Of a stretch of 64,000 nucleotides of DNA, positions 1 to 9,600 are shown in pieces. A program made the position numbers and the translations under genes. Source of the stretch: CAKZNE01 sp040222435 (GTDB taxonomy: Bacteria; Bacteroidota; Bacteroidia; Flavobacteriales; Schleiferiaceae); the NCBI GenBank assembly GCA_965212245.1, contig OZ243107.1, forward strand, positions 744,001 through 808,000, given 5' to 3'. Each line of letters starts with the position of its first letter. Within the stretch, counting starts at the first letter, position 1. The notes beneath the pieces are model-generated. The model had not been told where the DNA came from. It worked only from the letters and a program-made list of their open reading frames with translations, and searched no databases.

Positions 1-2
1 AG

Positions 3-3000
3 GTTTCGTACCAGTCCGGCACCAAAAAAGACGGTAACGGCAGTAATTATGGGCATACCGAATACCGGGATAATTTTCTCCTGTCTGCTTTTGAGGCAGC
101 CCGGTTCTGGGGAGACGAAGCCCTGAAGATCAGCTGGCCTGTCTTTGGTGTGTCAGGTATGAGTGATGATGTAACCCTGCGTATCCACATCACAGCCCAG
201 GATGTAGCTAGTGAAGCCGTGGTGATGGACGAACATTACGATTACATCATACCCCGCTCAAGCAGCCAAGTTCCATCACCTTCACAGTTTAAGACGCCCG
301 GCCAAAGTTCGGCTCCTTCTTTTATGAATAGTCTTACCCTGATCAGTGGCCTGGACAGTGATCATTTGTGTCACCTTACCTTTGAGGTACTGAGTACCTC
401 AAATGTAGACTGGAAGGATGTAGACTGGCGGCCCAAAGTAGAATTCGGGCCGGAGTGCGGGGAGGCAAACAGTATTCAATACCCGGCTGTGTATTACCAG
501 ACTTACAACCGGGTGGCTAAAATGGAAGCTCCCTATACTACTTCATTAGGATCAGGCACTCATCTCATAGCCTGGCCCTATGTGAATACCAGTAACTTTT
601 CCGAAATTTTCCACGATGAGGAACTTGGTCAGGGAGGAAGTTATCAGGCCTATATGGTTGTTAAGGGAAATAACCAGATTCTCTATGCTGTATTATTGGA
701 TATTTTCGAGAATTCTATATCTTACTATGAAGTACCGGCTGTTTTTGGCGACCCGGGCTCAACCAGCCTAAACCTCAGTCAGGCAGCCGCTAATTATAGT
801 TTTCCGGTTTCATCCTTATCTAATGGAGAGGTATATATCGAATACTTTGCCCCCAATCGCAGAATAGGTGAAGTACTAAAAGACCATGCCACAGCATATC
901 TCTACGAAGTGATTGAAGGAAATACCGGAGAACCAACTGAGGTATTGGATGTAAATGTGTTTTTTCAGGAGCGCAGTGAGTTCAATGACTTCCTGTTGGG
1001 CTGGGGACAGTTTTGTTGGAGCAACCTGGGTCAGAATGCGATCCCTACCAGTGAGATGAAGCTGGATCGCAGCCTCGCTGAAAACAATGATTATAGAGAA
1101 GGTGAACCTCCCACTACTTCCAGTCTGGATAACAATCAAGCCTTGCAGGATATGAACCCCATGGAGCAAGAGTTCTGGCCACTGAATGCAGTGCGGGGTG
1201 AAAGGCCTTTAGTAAAAGGATCGCCTGTGAAGAGTGATCATTCCGGTGCTCCGGAAAGCCTGGATCGCTGGTCTGTGTTGGGAGGGTATGTAGCGGCCTA
1301 TGGCAGTGAAGGCTTAACAGTACCGGGAAAGTTTGGGGAAGAACCCCGCAGACCACAGCTCTTACCGCCTGCCAGTCCCGGTACATTCGGGGCTCTGGCC
1401 ACTCTGCAACACAGCAAATCCTTCACATTGGCCCTGTCAGCCGGGCCTTCCATTCCCGATGTGGGCATATCCTATGTACATTCCTCTACCATTAATGATA
1501 AGGACAAATATTACAGTGAGTCTCTAACCTCTTTTATGGATATTAATGGTGATGCCTACCCGGATATTCTAAGCAGTTCTGACGGGGTGGACGCTTTTAT
1601 AACCGACCCCCAGGGGGGGCACCGCAGCAACTCTGTTGATGTAGCCTCCGGTCAACTGACCAAATCCGTTACCAACAACCAGGCCGATGTAGTGAGTGGC
1701 ACTTTTGTGAACGATGATGTCCGCTTTCTGAATATGAAAACCAGTGCTTCTGCCGGATTCTCGGTTAGTATGGGCGAATCTGAAACGATCATCGAATGGA
1801 TGGATATGAACGGGGACGGCCTGGCTGATCGCATTGACAAACTAAGCAGCTCTTCGGTAAAACTGGAGCTGAATAATGGAAGTACCTTACTGTCTGCTGT
1901 TCCTTTGGCCAGCACCGGCAGTCAGTTAAGTGATAACCTTAGCATCGGTCTGAATGCCGGCCTTGGTGCCCTGGAGAATAATGAAAGTGGCTTAGGCCTG
2001 AGCTTTAGTGGTGGTATTGGGATCAATAAAGCAGGTGGAGAGTCCAAGAAAATGTACATGGATATGAACGGGGACGGACTAACCGACCTGATTGAAGAAT
2101 CCGGAGGTAATCTGAAATTGTACCTGAATACCGGAACTACCTTTCAGCTGTACAGTTCAGCTAATCTTTCACAACTGGAAGAACTCAACAAAATGGCAGG
2201 TTTAGGTATTTCAGGGAATATAGCCGGAAGCTATGCCTTTCCTTTAGGGTCCTTCCTGGCATTTCATTTTAAGATGTCCGTTAGCGGTAATGTACAATCT
2301 AACTATGCCACCAACAACCAACTTTCATCCTTCCGGGATATGAACGGTGACGGGCTTGTGGATTATATAAGGGATGAAGACGGAGGACTCAACATTTATC
2401 TGTCCAAAGTCGGTAAGAGCAATCTTTTAAAGAAAGTGACCAATTCCTTAAAAGGAACCTTCGTTATCGACTATGAGCGGAAAGGTAATCGCTACGGGGC
2501 GTACCCCGTGGAAGTGCCCATTCATAACACGGCAGAAGACGAGAAAGTAATATGGGATATGCCCAACAGCAAATGGGTTATGAAATCCCTGGTGGTGGAT
2601 GATGGGCTTCACATGGAAAACGGTTCTCAAGAAGATATTGACGGTTGGGATGATATGGAGTTTACGTTCCGTTATGACGGAGGGGTCAAGAGCCGCAGGG
2701 AGCGGGAGTTCCTGGGCTTTACCCGCGTGGAAAAAAGCTATAGACCAAATCGGGAAGATATTCCTCTGCTTGCCAATAATGATGATCCTCGTAAGTTCTG
2801 GATAGCGGAGGTGAGCGATTATTTCCGGCCCAATAAAAATGATCCGCACTACCGCAAACGCTTTGAATATATGAAAGGCTTATCACCAGATAATTATACG
2901 CTTTTACACGAAGAGTGGAGGATAGAAGTGTTGCAGGAAAGTGGAGCTACGTACGTAGAAGACAACTATGAGATCACCATGATGGCGCATGACCGAAGGG

Positions 3001-6000
3001 AGTTCGAATTCCGGGAGGTGGGCATTGACCGTTCGGATAATCTGAACTTTACTAAAGTGGTTATAGAAAATGAGGAGTTTGTGCCTGTAAACTGGGGTAT
3101 TGTTTCGGAGACCCAAACCCTGTTCCCGGCTGTTACGGCCACCGAACAGATCAAGGCTCCTCAACTCGCGCCCTTGCATGATAAGGTCAATAAAGATAAA
3201 TACCTGATGAGTCGCTATGAGATTGCATACGATCAATACTTTAACGTAACTGAGTATGTTGACCAGGGAATCTCGGCAGAGGTTAATACGCAGTTGGTAG
3301 TAGTAGATACCATAGTAGAAGAGCGCTATGAATTCTACGAACTGGAATTCACCAACCTGGATATTGAGAACAGGAACCCTCCCTTTAACGAACCGATATA
3401 CAACAATGGCAGTGGAGAGTTTTGCTTTTTAATGTCGGTAGATGATTATGGTGCAGATACATTATGCCTTTCCGATTACATCCTGAATCCTCCGGAGGAA
3501 AGCCCATGTTGGGACAAAGAACCTCCTTCCGGGGGCGATACGGAAACCTACTCCATTACTTTGCGCAGAAAGGTTACCGAAACCATTTATATTGAGGAAG
3601 AACAACACAGTACTAATTTCAGCGCGCCCGTTTTTGCCTGGATGGAGTACTTCCTGCCCGATGAGGCAGCCGGGCGCACCAATGTACTGGAGGATCATAA
3701 GATATATATAGGCGATACCCAGAATGGACTTACACGCCACTCTCACGTTGATGACCTGACCATAGATAAAAAAGCCGTTAAAGTTATGGCCCAGTATTCT
3801 ACCAGCAGTGTGAAATCGCTGACTGATTTTGAATATGATGTATATGGCAATGTGACCCGGATCAAGGGTCCTGAAAACCATCAAAACCAGCGCATGACGG
3901 TCGACTTCAGTTACGACAATGACGTACATCATTTTATTACTAACGTATCCAACTCCTATGGGGATCAGTCTTGTTCCGTTTACGATCCTGCCACCGGTAA
4001 GCTCCTGAAGTCCGTGGATATCAACGGTAATGTAATGGGATATGACTACGATGACTATCATCGTTTGGTAGGTGTGTTTGCCCCGGATGCTTTTAAAAGT
4101 GTGGGACAGTCGGCTACAATAGGGTTTTCGTATCACCCCAGCGGGATAGATTCGGCTATGGGTCATAGCAGTGATTATCTTTTAGGAGTACCGGTGGCCA
4201 TCACCCGGCACAATATAAATCCTCAGGAAACTTTGGATGATGCGGATGCCTGCTGGAATGGCATAGACGGAAACCCGGCTAATGATTGTGATGTAGTCTG
4301 CGATTTTGATAGCCGCCCGGCCATGAGCAATCCCTTGCACACGGCCTCTTTTATGGATGGTATACAAAGAGTGGTGCAGATTAAAAAGGAAGTGCCCAAA
4401 GCTAACTCAGCCGGTACGGATAATATCAAACAAAAGCTGGTGAGTGGGCTTGCGGAGTATGACCGTCAATGGCGTGATAGTACCCTGAGCTTGCAGGTGG
4501 AAGAGTTGAACAGTTATCCTCTGGGTAAGCTCAACACCGCCAAAAGTGCCTATTATCAGTCCAAAAACACCTTTGATTATGCCGGAAGAGTACAAAAGCA
4601 AGAATCCATCCGCGAAGCCTCAGGCAGTTTTTCAGAAACCAGTATGGTTTACGAATGGTCTGATCTGGATGGTACTTCCACCTTTAGCACGGAATCTACA
4701 ATGCACGGTCAGACCCAGCGGAACTTTATAAACTCCAAAGGGCAAACCCTGGCTTCTGTACAAGCCGCCTTCCCAACCACCTATTTTGTTTTTGACCCAT
4801 TAAACCAATTACAGGAAGTTAAGGACCCGCTGGGTCTGAAAACCACCTATAAGTATGACTTTATGGGCCGGGTTACCGAGGAAACCCATCCCGACCGTGG
4901 CGTTTCAACCTTCACATATGATCCGGCCAGTAACCTGCGTAAGATTGAAACAGATGAGATAAAGCCCTACTTTATACGGCTGGATTACCACTACAACCGT
5001 TTGTCTCATAAGTTATACCCCAACACCAATAACCTCAATGAAACTTTTTACACCTATGGCAGCCGTAATGACGGAAATAACGGAGCAGGCCGGGTAACCA
5101 CAGTAGCTCAGGGCACCAACTTTAAAACTGAGAATTATAAATACGATGCTTTGGGTAACCGTATCTATGAAAAAAAGACACTGTCCGTACCCAAAGCCGG
5201 CACCCTTAACTTTACCACGCAGTTTGAATACGATTCCTGGGGGCGTATCCGGTGGGTGGAATACCCGGACGGGGAGAAGGTGAACTACAGCTATGGCAAT
5301 GCCGGAGAGCTGGAAGGGATCAACCCTACCTTACCTCCACCTTTCTCGGGTCCCGATAATCCCATTATTGACAAGATCCTGTACGATGGTTTTGAGAATA
5401 TTAAAACCATTGAATACAGCAACAACACCGTTACTAACTTTACCTATAACGCCTATAACCGGGCATTAAAGACCCAAAAACTGGATGTGCTTAACGGAGC
5501 ATCGCAAAGTGCAACACTTTTAGACAAGGTTTTCAGTTACGATGCTCGAGGTAATGTATCCGGTGTGGTAAATAATACTTCCACTGCCGTCAGCGCAGGT
5601 GGGGTAGACTTTGGCGGCCCCTATGATCATACCTACAGCTATGATCCAGCAAACCGCCTTAACCAGAGTGTTAGCAATTACGGTGTACCTCAAAATGGGA
5701 ATCAAAAGTTTCTGCAGCTCGATCTTACCTATAATGATGCCGGGGGAATAAAAACTAAAAAGCAGTTGCATAAAGATGAGCAGGGAAACTTCCTGCCTGC
5801 CCACACCTATGATCTGTGGTATACTTATAAGTCCGCTACCCACCAGCTGGACCGCGTTCAATATCGTTATGTATATAACCCTCCTCCCAATAAAGGCATT
5901 GGAGATTTTACAGGAGAGGTAACTACCTTTATTTACAATCTTGAAGGTAGTATTACCCGGCCCTTGAGCTCTATTAGCGGCACCGTTACCCTGCAGGAAA

Positions 6001-7535
6001 ATATAAGGCGGGATGAAGAACAGCAAATAACAGCTGTACGTAATGATAAAGGCGTACACCATTATGTCTACGACCATAACGGAGAACGGATATTAAAAAC
6101 CACCCTTTACGAATACGGCACCGCTCAGAACGGTCAGGGGCAAGGCACCAGTGCCGACATGGCCCCATATGCCGTATATGTAAACCCTTATTACGTAGCC
6201 ACGCACTACCTTCAGGTGGCAGAGGTCAGTAAGCACTACTATATGGGTAGCCAGCGCGTGGCCAGTGCCTTGATCAATTACCCTTTTACTGCCAGTACCG
6301 GCACCGGTGGAGGCGGAGGCGGCCCCGAGCCACCAGAAGGTTCGTCCGGCCCTCTTAATGCTATTTTACAGGACCTTCAGGATGCTTTGGAAGCCTTTAA
6401 CCAGGAATATGCTGTAGAAGAATTGGATATCGCAGATATTGAAGATTATGACACCCAGGCCAACTATCAGAGCATGAGCGCCAACTGCCCTCCAGGGGAT
6501 GATCAGTGTTTATGTGAGATCAGCTGGTACTGGGCCGAAAAAGCCAATGTAGATTGCAGTCAGGAACGGATAATGTACTGGTACCACCCGGATTACCTGG
6601 GCCATACCGAAGCCATTACCAACCAGGCCGGGCAACCCTACCAGTACTTTCTGTTCAGTGCCTTTGGGGAAACTATTGAACAGCAGCACGGCACTCTGGG
6701 GAGTTACAGCAGCCCCTACCGCTTTAACGGTAAGGAGTACGACCAGGAGACCGGGAACTACTACTATGGGGCTAGGTATTACGATCCGAAGTTGAGTATT
6801 TGGTTATCCGTTGACCCGATGAGCAGTGAACGAAGCTGGTTGACGCCTTATAACTTTGTGCAGAACAACCCTATTATGTGGACGGACCCAACCGGGATGT
6901 TGGATGGAGGACCTGGTGATCCTCAAGATAAAATTAGCCCTGGTGGTTATGTGCCTGCAGAAGAATACCATGGTGAGGTTGTTGCTCAAGGACCAAGTCC
7001 CCAGACTAATTCCTCATATAATGGTCCATATTCCAGTGAATACTATGACGATTTGAATAGCCCAGAACCCTCATTACTTTCACGTTTTTACAATGATGGC
7101 ATGGTAAGAGCAGGTGAGGATGCAAGAGAAGGCCTAATAATGCTTGCTAATGACTTAATTGATGGTGACCCTGAAGCTTGGCTAGATTTTCTAAGTGATC
7201 CTTTTGGTCTTGGACAACCTGGTGGTACTACTCAGGTACCACAGTCAGCAGAGGAAGCAGGTTATGAAACTATGATGGCTATTCCTTTACTTATTGGTAA
7301 GGGAAAGAACAAGCCCAAAAGTCAAATAAGGAACTATAAACCTTCCTCTACCAAAAAGCATTTCGTCCTGCATCCAAATGCTAAAACAGCACAACAGGCT
7401 TCAGGACAACCAAGAAGTGTTAAGCCTGAAACTCATAACAAATCTACAAGTCGTGGACAACGACCTCACTATCATGACATAAATGATGCTAACATCCATC
7501 ACACTTGGGGAAAAGCAAAGAATAAAAAACGATAA
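3..7535 (+). CDS. Giant SpvB/TcB-Rhs polymorphic toxin, 5' end outside window
   Basis: The reading frame is open from base 3, so the apparent ATG at 150 is internal and the true start lies left of the window. The sequence shows FG-GAP-like calcium motifs (DINGDAYPD near 1540, DMNGDGLAD near 1803, DMNGDGLTD near 2060, DMNGDGLVD near 2338). These are typical of the SpvB/TcB N-terminal beta-propeller. Tyrosine-aspartate Rhs repeats follow from about 3830 to 6110, then a Gly-rich linker near 6300 and a Cys cluster near 6487. The Rhs core closes at 6718-6900 with YRFNGKEYDQETGNYYYG and a terminal DPTG. The last 210 residues are a variable tip rich in His, Lys and Arg, with RPHYHD and NIHHTW motifs; a nuclease-type toxin is possible but unproven. 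In the family the Rhs shell encapsulates the toxic tip. The gene after it is the likely immunity gene. Confidence 0.9.
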   Translation, partial: VSYQSGTKKDGNGSNYGHTEYRDNFLLSAFEAARFWGDEALKISWPVFGVSGMSDDVTLRIHITAQDVASEAVVMDEHYDYIIPRSSSQVPSPSQFKTPGQSSAPSFMNSLTLISGLDSDHLCHLTFEVLSTSNVDWKDVDWRPKVEFGPECGEANSIQYPAVYYQTYNRVAKMEAPYTTSLGSGTHLIAWPYVNTSNFSEIFHDEELGQGGSYQAYMVVKGNNQILYAVLLDIFENSISYYEVPAVFGDPGSTSLNLSQAAANYSFPVSSLSNGEVYIEYFAPNRRIGEVLKDHATAYLYEVIEGNTGEPTEVLDVNVFFQERSEFNDFLLGWGQFCWSNLGQNAIPTSEMKLDRSLAENNDYREGEPPTTSSLDNNQALQDMNPMEQEFWPLNAVRGERPLVKGSPVKSDHSGAPESLDRWSVLGGYVAAYGSEGLTVPGKFGEEPRRPQLLPPASPGTFGALATLQHSKSFTLALSAGPSIPDVGISYVHSSTINDKDKYYSESLTSFMDINGDAYPDILSSSDGVDAFITDPQGGHRSNSVDVASGQLTKSVTNNQADVVSGTFVNDDVRFLNMKTSASAGFSVSMGESETIIEWMDMNGDGLADRIDKLSSSSVKLELNNGSTLLSAVPLASTGSQLSDNLSIGLNAGLGALENNESGLGLSFSGGIGINKAGGESKKMYMDMNGDGLTDLIEESGGNLKLYLNTGTTFQLYSSANLSQLEELNKMAGLGISGNIAGSYAFPLGSFLAFHFKMSVSGNVQSNYATNNQLSSFRDMNGDGLVDYIRDEDGGLNIYLSKVGKSNLLKKVTNSLKGTFVIDYERKGNRYGAYPVEVPIHNTAEDEKVIWDMPNSKWVMKSLVVDDGLHMENGSQEDIDGWDDMEFTFRYDGGVKSRREREFLGFTRVEKSYRPNREDIPLLANNDDPRKFWIAEVSDYFRPNKNDPHYRKRFEYMKGLSPDNYTLLHEEWRIEVLQESGATYVEDNYEITMMAHDRREFEFREVGIDRSDNLNFTKVVIENEEFVPVNWGIVSETQTLFPAVTATEQIKAPQLAPLHDKVNKDKYLMSRYEIAYDQYFNVTEYVDQGISAEVNTQLVVVDTIVEERYEFYELEFTNLDIENRNPPFNEPIYNNGSGEFCFLMSVDDYGADTLCLSDYILNPPEESPCWDKEPPSGGDTETYSITLRRKVTETIYIEEEQHSTNFSAPVFAWMEYFLPDEAAGRTNVLEDHKIYIGDTQNGLTRHSHVDDLTIDKKAVKVMAQYSTSSVKSLTDFEYDVYGNVTRIKGPENHQNQRMTVDFSYDNDVHHFITNVSNSYGDQSCSVYDPATGKLLKSVDINGNVMGYDYDDYHRLVGVFAPDAFKSVGQSATIGFSYHPSGIDSAMGHSSDYLLGVPVAITRHNINPQETLDDADACWNGIDGNPANDCDVVCDFDSRPAMSNPLHTASFMDGIQRVVQIKKEVPKANSAGTDNIKQKLVSGLAEYDRQWRDSTLSLQVEELNSYPLGKLNTAKSAYYQSKNTFDYAGRVQKQESIREASGSFSETSMVYEWSDLDGTSTFSTESTMHGQTQRNFINSKGQTLASVQAAFPTTYFVFDPLNQLQEVKDPLGLKTTYKYDFMGRVTEETHPDRGVSTFTYDPASNLRKIETDEIKPYFIRLDYHYNRLSHKLYPNTNNLNETFYTYGSRNDGNNGAGRVTTVAQGTNFKTENYKYDALGNRIYEKKTLSVPKAGTLNFTTQFEYDSWGRIRWVEYPDGEKVNYSYGNAGELEGINPTLPPPFSGPDNPIIDKILYDGFENIKTIEYSNNTVTNFTYNAYNRALKTQKLDVLNGASQSATLLDKVFSYDARGNVSGVVNNTSTAVSAGGVDFGGPYDHTYSYDPANRLNQSVSNYGVPQNGNQKFLQLDLTYNDAGGIKTKKQLHKDEQGNFLPAHTYDLWYTYKSATHQLDRVQYRYVYNPPPNKGIGDFTGEVTTFIYNLEGSITRPLSSISGTVTLQENIRRDEEQQITAVRNDKGVHHYVYDHNGERILKTTLYEYGTAQNGQGQGTSADMAPYAVYVNPYYVATHYLQVAEVSKHYYMGSQRVASALINYPFTASTGTGGGGGGPEPPEGSSGPLNAILQDLQDALEAFNQEYAVEELDIADIEDYDTQANYQSMSANCPPGDDQCLCEISWYWAEKANVDCSQERIMYWYHPDYLGHTEAITNQAGQPYQYFLFSAFGETIEQQHGTLGSYSSPYRFNGKEYDQETGNYYYGARYYDPKLSIWLSVDPMSSERSWLTPYNFVQNNPIMWTDPTGMLDGGPGDPQDKISPGGYVPAEEYHGEVVAQGPSPQTNSSYNGPYSSEYYDDLNSPEPSLLSRFYNDGMVRAGEDAREGLIMLANDLIDGDPEAWLDFLSDPFGLGQPGGTTQVPQSAEEAGYETMMAIPLLIGKGKNKPKSQIRNYKPSSTKKHFVLHPNAKTAQQASGQPRSVKPETHNKSTSRGQRPHYHDINDANIHHTWGKAKNKKR

Positions 7536-7536
7536 A

Positions 7537-7845
7537 ATGAAAACCTGGTATTTTAAAATAAGTGGCGAAGGAATGCCAAATGAGGAAATTACTTTTCCTT
7601 ATGGCTTTTATGTGAATTGCATCCTCTACACCAATAAATCTTTGGATCAATCTAAATCAATGATTTTCGAAGATTTAAAAAAGGATGGCCTTATTAAGCC
7701 CAAGTGTGATTATCTCGGTGCTTTTGAAGATTTTACCTGGGATGAAACGGTCTTTCAAAGAAAAATGGATAAACTTTCAAAGGAAGCTCTAAAATCTCCA
7801 GAGGTAATTCATTATGATGAGTTCCATATTTATGAATTGGACTAA
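7537..7845 (+). CDS. Putative cytoplasmic immunity protein for the large Rhs toxin
   Basis: A 102-residue acidic protein whose ATG lies one base after the TAA of the Rhs gene; an earlier in-frame ATG at 7483 would overlap the toxin tip and is less likely. It has no signal peptide or membrane segment and is rich in Asp, Glu, Phe and Trp, as small immunity proteins often are. I do not recognise the family. Its function is inferred from position, because polymorphic toxin genes are almost always followed at once by their immunity gene. A cytoplasmic partner fits a tip acting on a cytoplasmic target such as nucleic acid. This contrasts with the lipoprotein partners of the orphan modules downstream. 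Confidence 0.6.
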   Translation: MKTWYFKISGEGMPNEEITFPYGFYVNCILYTNKSLDQSKSMIFEDLKKDGLIKPKCDYLGAFEDFTWDETVFQRKMDKLSKEALKSPEVIHYDEFHIYELD

Positions 7846-7908
7846 AGTTATGAGATGTTGATAAACCAATTAGTAGATAATATTCCAGATTGTCTTTTTT
7901 AAGAAACG

Positions 7909-7964
7909 GGTAGTGTTCCAAAGTAGTGATAGAAAATTGATGCACAGTCTATTGAGATAGTTCT
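7909..7964 (+). repeat. Module-boundary motif 1 and shared leader
   Basis: The motif GGTAGTGTTCCAAAGTAG starts at 7909 and resembles the ends of insertion sequences. It is followed within 40 bases by the leader TTCTTTGAAA that precedes most orphan Rhs modules. Variants recur at 9528, 11065, 12692, 14202, 15806, 15901 and 17308. Confidence 0.55.
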
Positions 7965-8750
7965 TTGAAATGTAATCCTGAAAATTCGCATAGGGTAACA
8001 AGCTATAGGTTTAACGGTAAGGAGTACGATCAAGAGACGGGCAACTACTATTACGGAGCGAGGTATTATGATCCGAAGTTGAGTATTTGGTTATCTGTTG
8101 ATCCATTAGCACACAAATTCCCCGCATGGAGTCCTTATAACTTCTCATTGAATAATCCTATTAATTTAGTAGATTCGGACGGAAGAGCTCCCGGTGACCC
8201 ACCTAGGGTTTCTGGAAACCCAATGTCCTACTTTTATCAAGGGTGGACAGAGATGTTTCAAGCGGCTGGTCAGACCATTGATAATTTGGGTGCTTCTGTC
8301 AGTGCATTTTTCACTCAAAGCAGTAAGACAGGGACAAATACTTCTGTGAACACAACTCGCTCGGTATCAGCAGGAACCCGTTTTAAGGACTTTGTTACTC
8401 CAACCAAGAATTCACCCAATTCAGATTCTAAACCAAGTGTTGAAACACCTTTTGAGGTAAGCTTTGACTCTAAAACGGAAGCAGTTAGCTCTGTAAAAGT
8501 GAAAGGGAAAATAGAAGGGTTAGATGTAACTTTTCAACATAAGGAGTCCCAGAATGTGTCCACAAACGAAGTAAAAATAAAAGATGAAGTCACGGTCGGT
8601 GCAGGTTCCAGTGGCATTTTTGCTTCACAAACTCAATCATCTGAAGGTTCAAGTACTACGGAAGCCGGAGTCAAGGCTCAAGGTACAGTTTCAGTTGGAA
8701 CCAGTTCAATCACAATCGGAGGTAAATTCTCACTCTCACATGAAAAGTAA
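7965..8750 (+). CDS. Orphan Rhs C-terminal module 1
   Basis: The frame opens with about 45 residues of the Rhs core end (YRFNGKEYDQETGNYYYG, then LSIWLSVDP) and switches at DSDGRAPGD to a unique tip of about 200 residues. No full Rhs shell precedes it and the only in-frame start is TTG at 7965, so it is probably a silent cassette and not an independently expressed gene. The tip is Ser/Thr/Val-rich with alternating beta-strand patterning (VSFDSKTEAVSSVKVKGK, VKAQGTVSVGTSSITIGGK), unlike a compact enzyme. No catalytic motif was recognised. The module nucleotide sequence around the core end closely matches the 3' part of the large Rhs gene, giving a segment where the two could recombine. Confidence 0.8.
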   Translation: MKCNPENSHRVTSYRFNGKEYDQETGNYYYGARYYDPKLSIWLSVDPLAHKFPAWSPYNFSLNNPINLVDSDGRAPGDPPRVSGNPMSYFYQGWTEMFQAAGQTIDNLGASVSAFFTQSSKTGTNTSVNTTRSVSAGTRFKDFVTPTKNSPNSDSKPSVETPFEVSFDSKTEAVSSVKVKGKIEGLDVTFQHKESQNVSTNEVKIKDEVTVGAGSSGIFASQTQSSEGSSTTEAGVKAQGTVSVGTSSITIGGKFSLSHEK

Positions 8751-8751
8751 T

Positions 8752-9492
8752 ATGACGTTCATACTAAAAGATTGGTTATTCTTAGTAATCCTAACCACCT
8801 TCATTTGCTCATGCAATGAGTCTAATACGACTGACTTAGAGTCAAAATCTAAGGAAAATAGAGAAGTTTCGGATTCTGTTAAAGGGTTCAAAGCCAAAGG
8901 CGAATACCAGGGAGGGTTAAAAATTGGAAAATGGACTTATTCAATGAATGATACAGTGATTTCAGTTGACTGGAAAATTTTAAACTACCCTGATAGAAGT
9001 TTAAAGCTTAATATTCTGGAGGTATGGGAGCAAGTTGAAACCGATAAGGCTCTTTATTATGCTTACTTAAATAAAAGTTCTAAAGTAGGCTCGATGGAGT
9101 ACTGTACAATTATTAGAAACCAAGCGAAAGATCTATCATTAAAAGAATACATGAGTTTATCGTACGAATCATTTCATAATGACACTTCTGAAATTCTTTT
9201 AAACCATGACATACAGCTATTGGAGTTTAAAAATAACAGAGCGATACTTGGAAAGTACGAAACAGAAATAGATCAAATAAAATACACCACTTACATTTGT
9301 TACATTAAAGATTTACATTCTATTTACGATTTTTCTTATAAGATAGAAAATAGACATATGTCTATTTTTGAAAAGACTCTGTTTGGAGACTTCGTATCTG
9401 GATTCACTATAAGAGGCAATTCTTTAATTAGCTTGGATGATGAGATTGTTCAGACACGGCCAGTTACATTTCATGATAAACAGCATCAATGA
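8752..9492 (+). CDS. Predicted lipoprotein partner of orphan module 1
   Basis: ATG at 8752 lies one base after the module 1 stop; an ATG at 8740 would overlap it. The N-terminus has a hydrophobic segment ending in FICSCN, a lipobox-like site, so the product is predicted to be an outer-membrane or periplasmic lipoprotein of 246 residues. Residues after the lipobox are charged, followed by a mixed alpha/beta region with many aromatics. I recognise no family. By position it is the immunity candidate for the module 1 tip; the lipid anchor suggests that any toxin target is at the cell envelope. The gene is AT-rich compared with the large Rhs gene. Confidence 0.7.
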   Translation: MTFILKDWLFLVILTTFICSCNESNTTDLESKSKENREVSDSVKGFKAKGEYQGGLKIGKWTYSMNDTVISVDWKILNYPDRSLKLNILEVWEQVETDKALYYAYLNKSSKVGSMEYCTIIRNQAKDLSLKEYMSLSYESFHNDTSEILLNHDIQLLEFKNNRAILGKYETEIDQIKYTTYICYIKDLHSIYDFSYKIENRHMSIFEKTLFGDFVSGFTIRGNSLISLDDEIVQTRPVTFHDKQHQ

Positions 9493-9527
9493 ATAATTGA
9501 AATAAGGCTGGGGGCTACACTTTTGAT

Positions 9528-9600
9528 GGTAGTGACCCATAAGTAGCATTAAGCCTGAAAACGTTCTTTACATTTTGGTTTTCAAATCTTTGAAAAGTAA
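9528..9600 (+). repeat. Module-boundary motif 2 and shared leader
   Basis: GGTAGTGACCCATAAGTAG starts at 9528 and is followed by ATTAAGCCTGAAAACG and TTCTTTACATTTTGGTTTT. The same block recurs almost base for base at 12692-12750 and 15901-15955, so the repeated unit extends well beyond the coding homology. Confidence 0.6.

Noticed and set aside
876..6989. Many long frames on the opposite strand or in other frames of the giant Rhs gene
   Set aside because: They lie wholly inside an intact 7.5-kb reading frame with clear domains and have no recognisable proteins. They follow from the base composition of the main gene.
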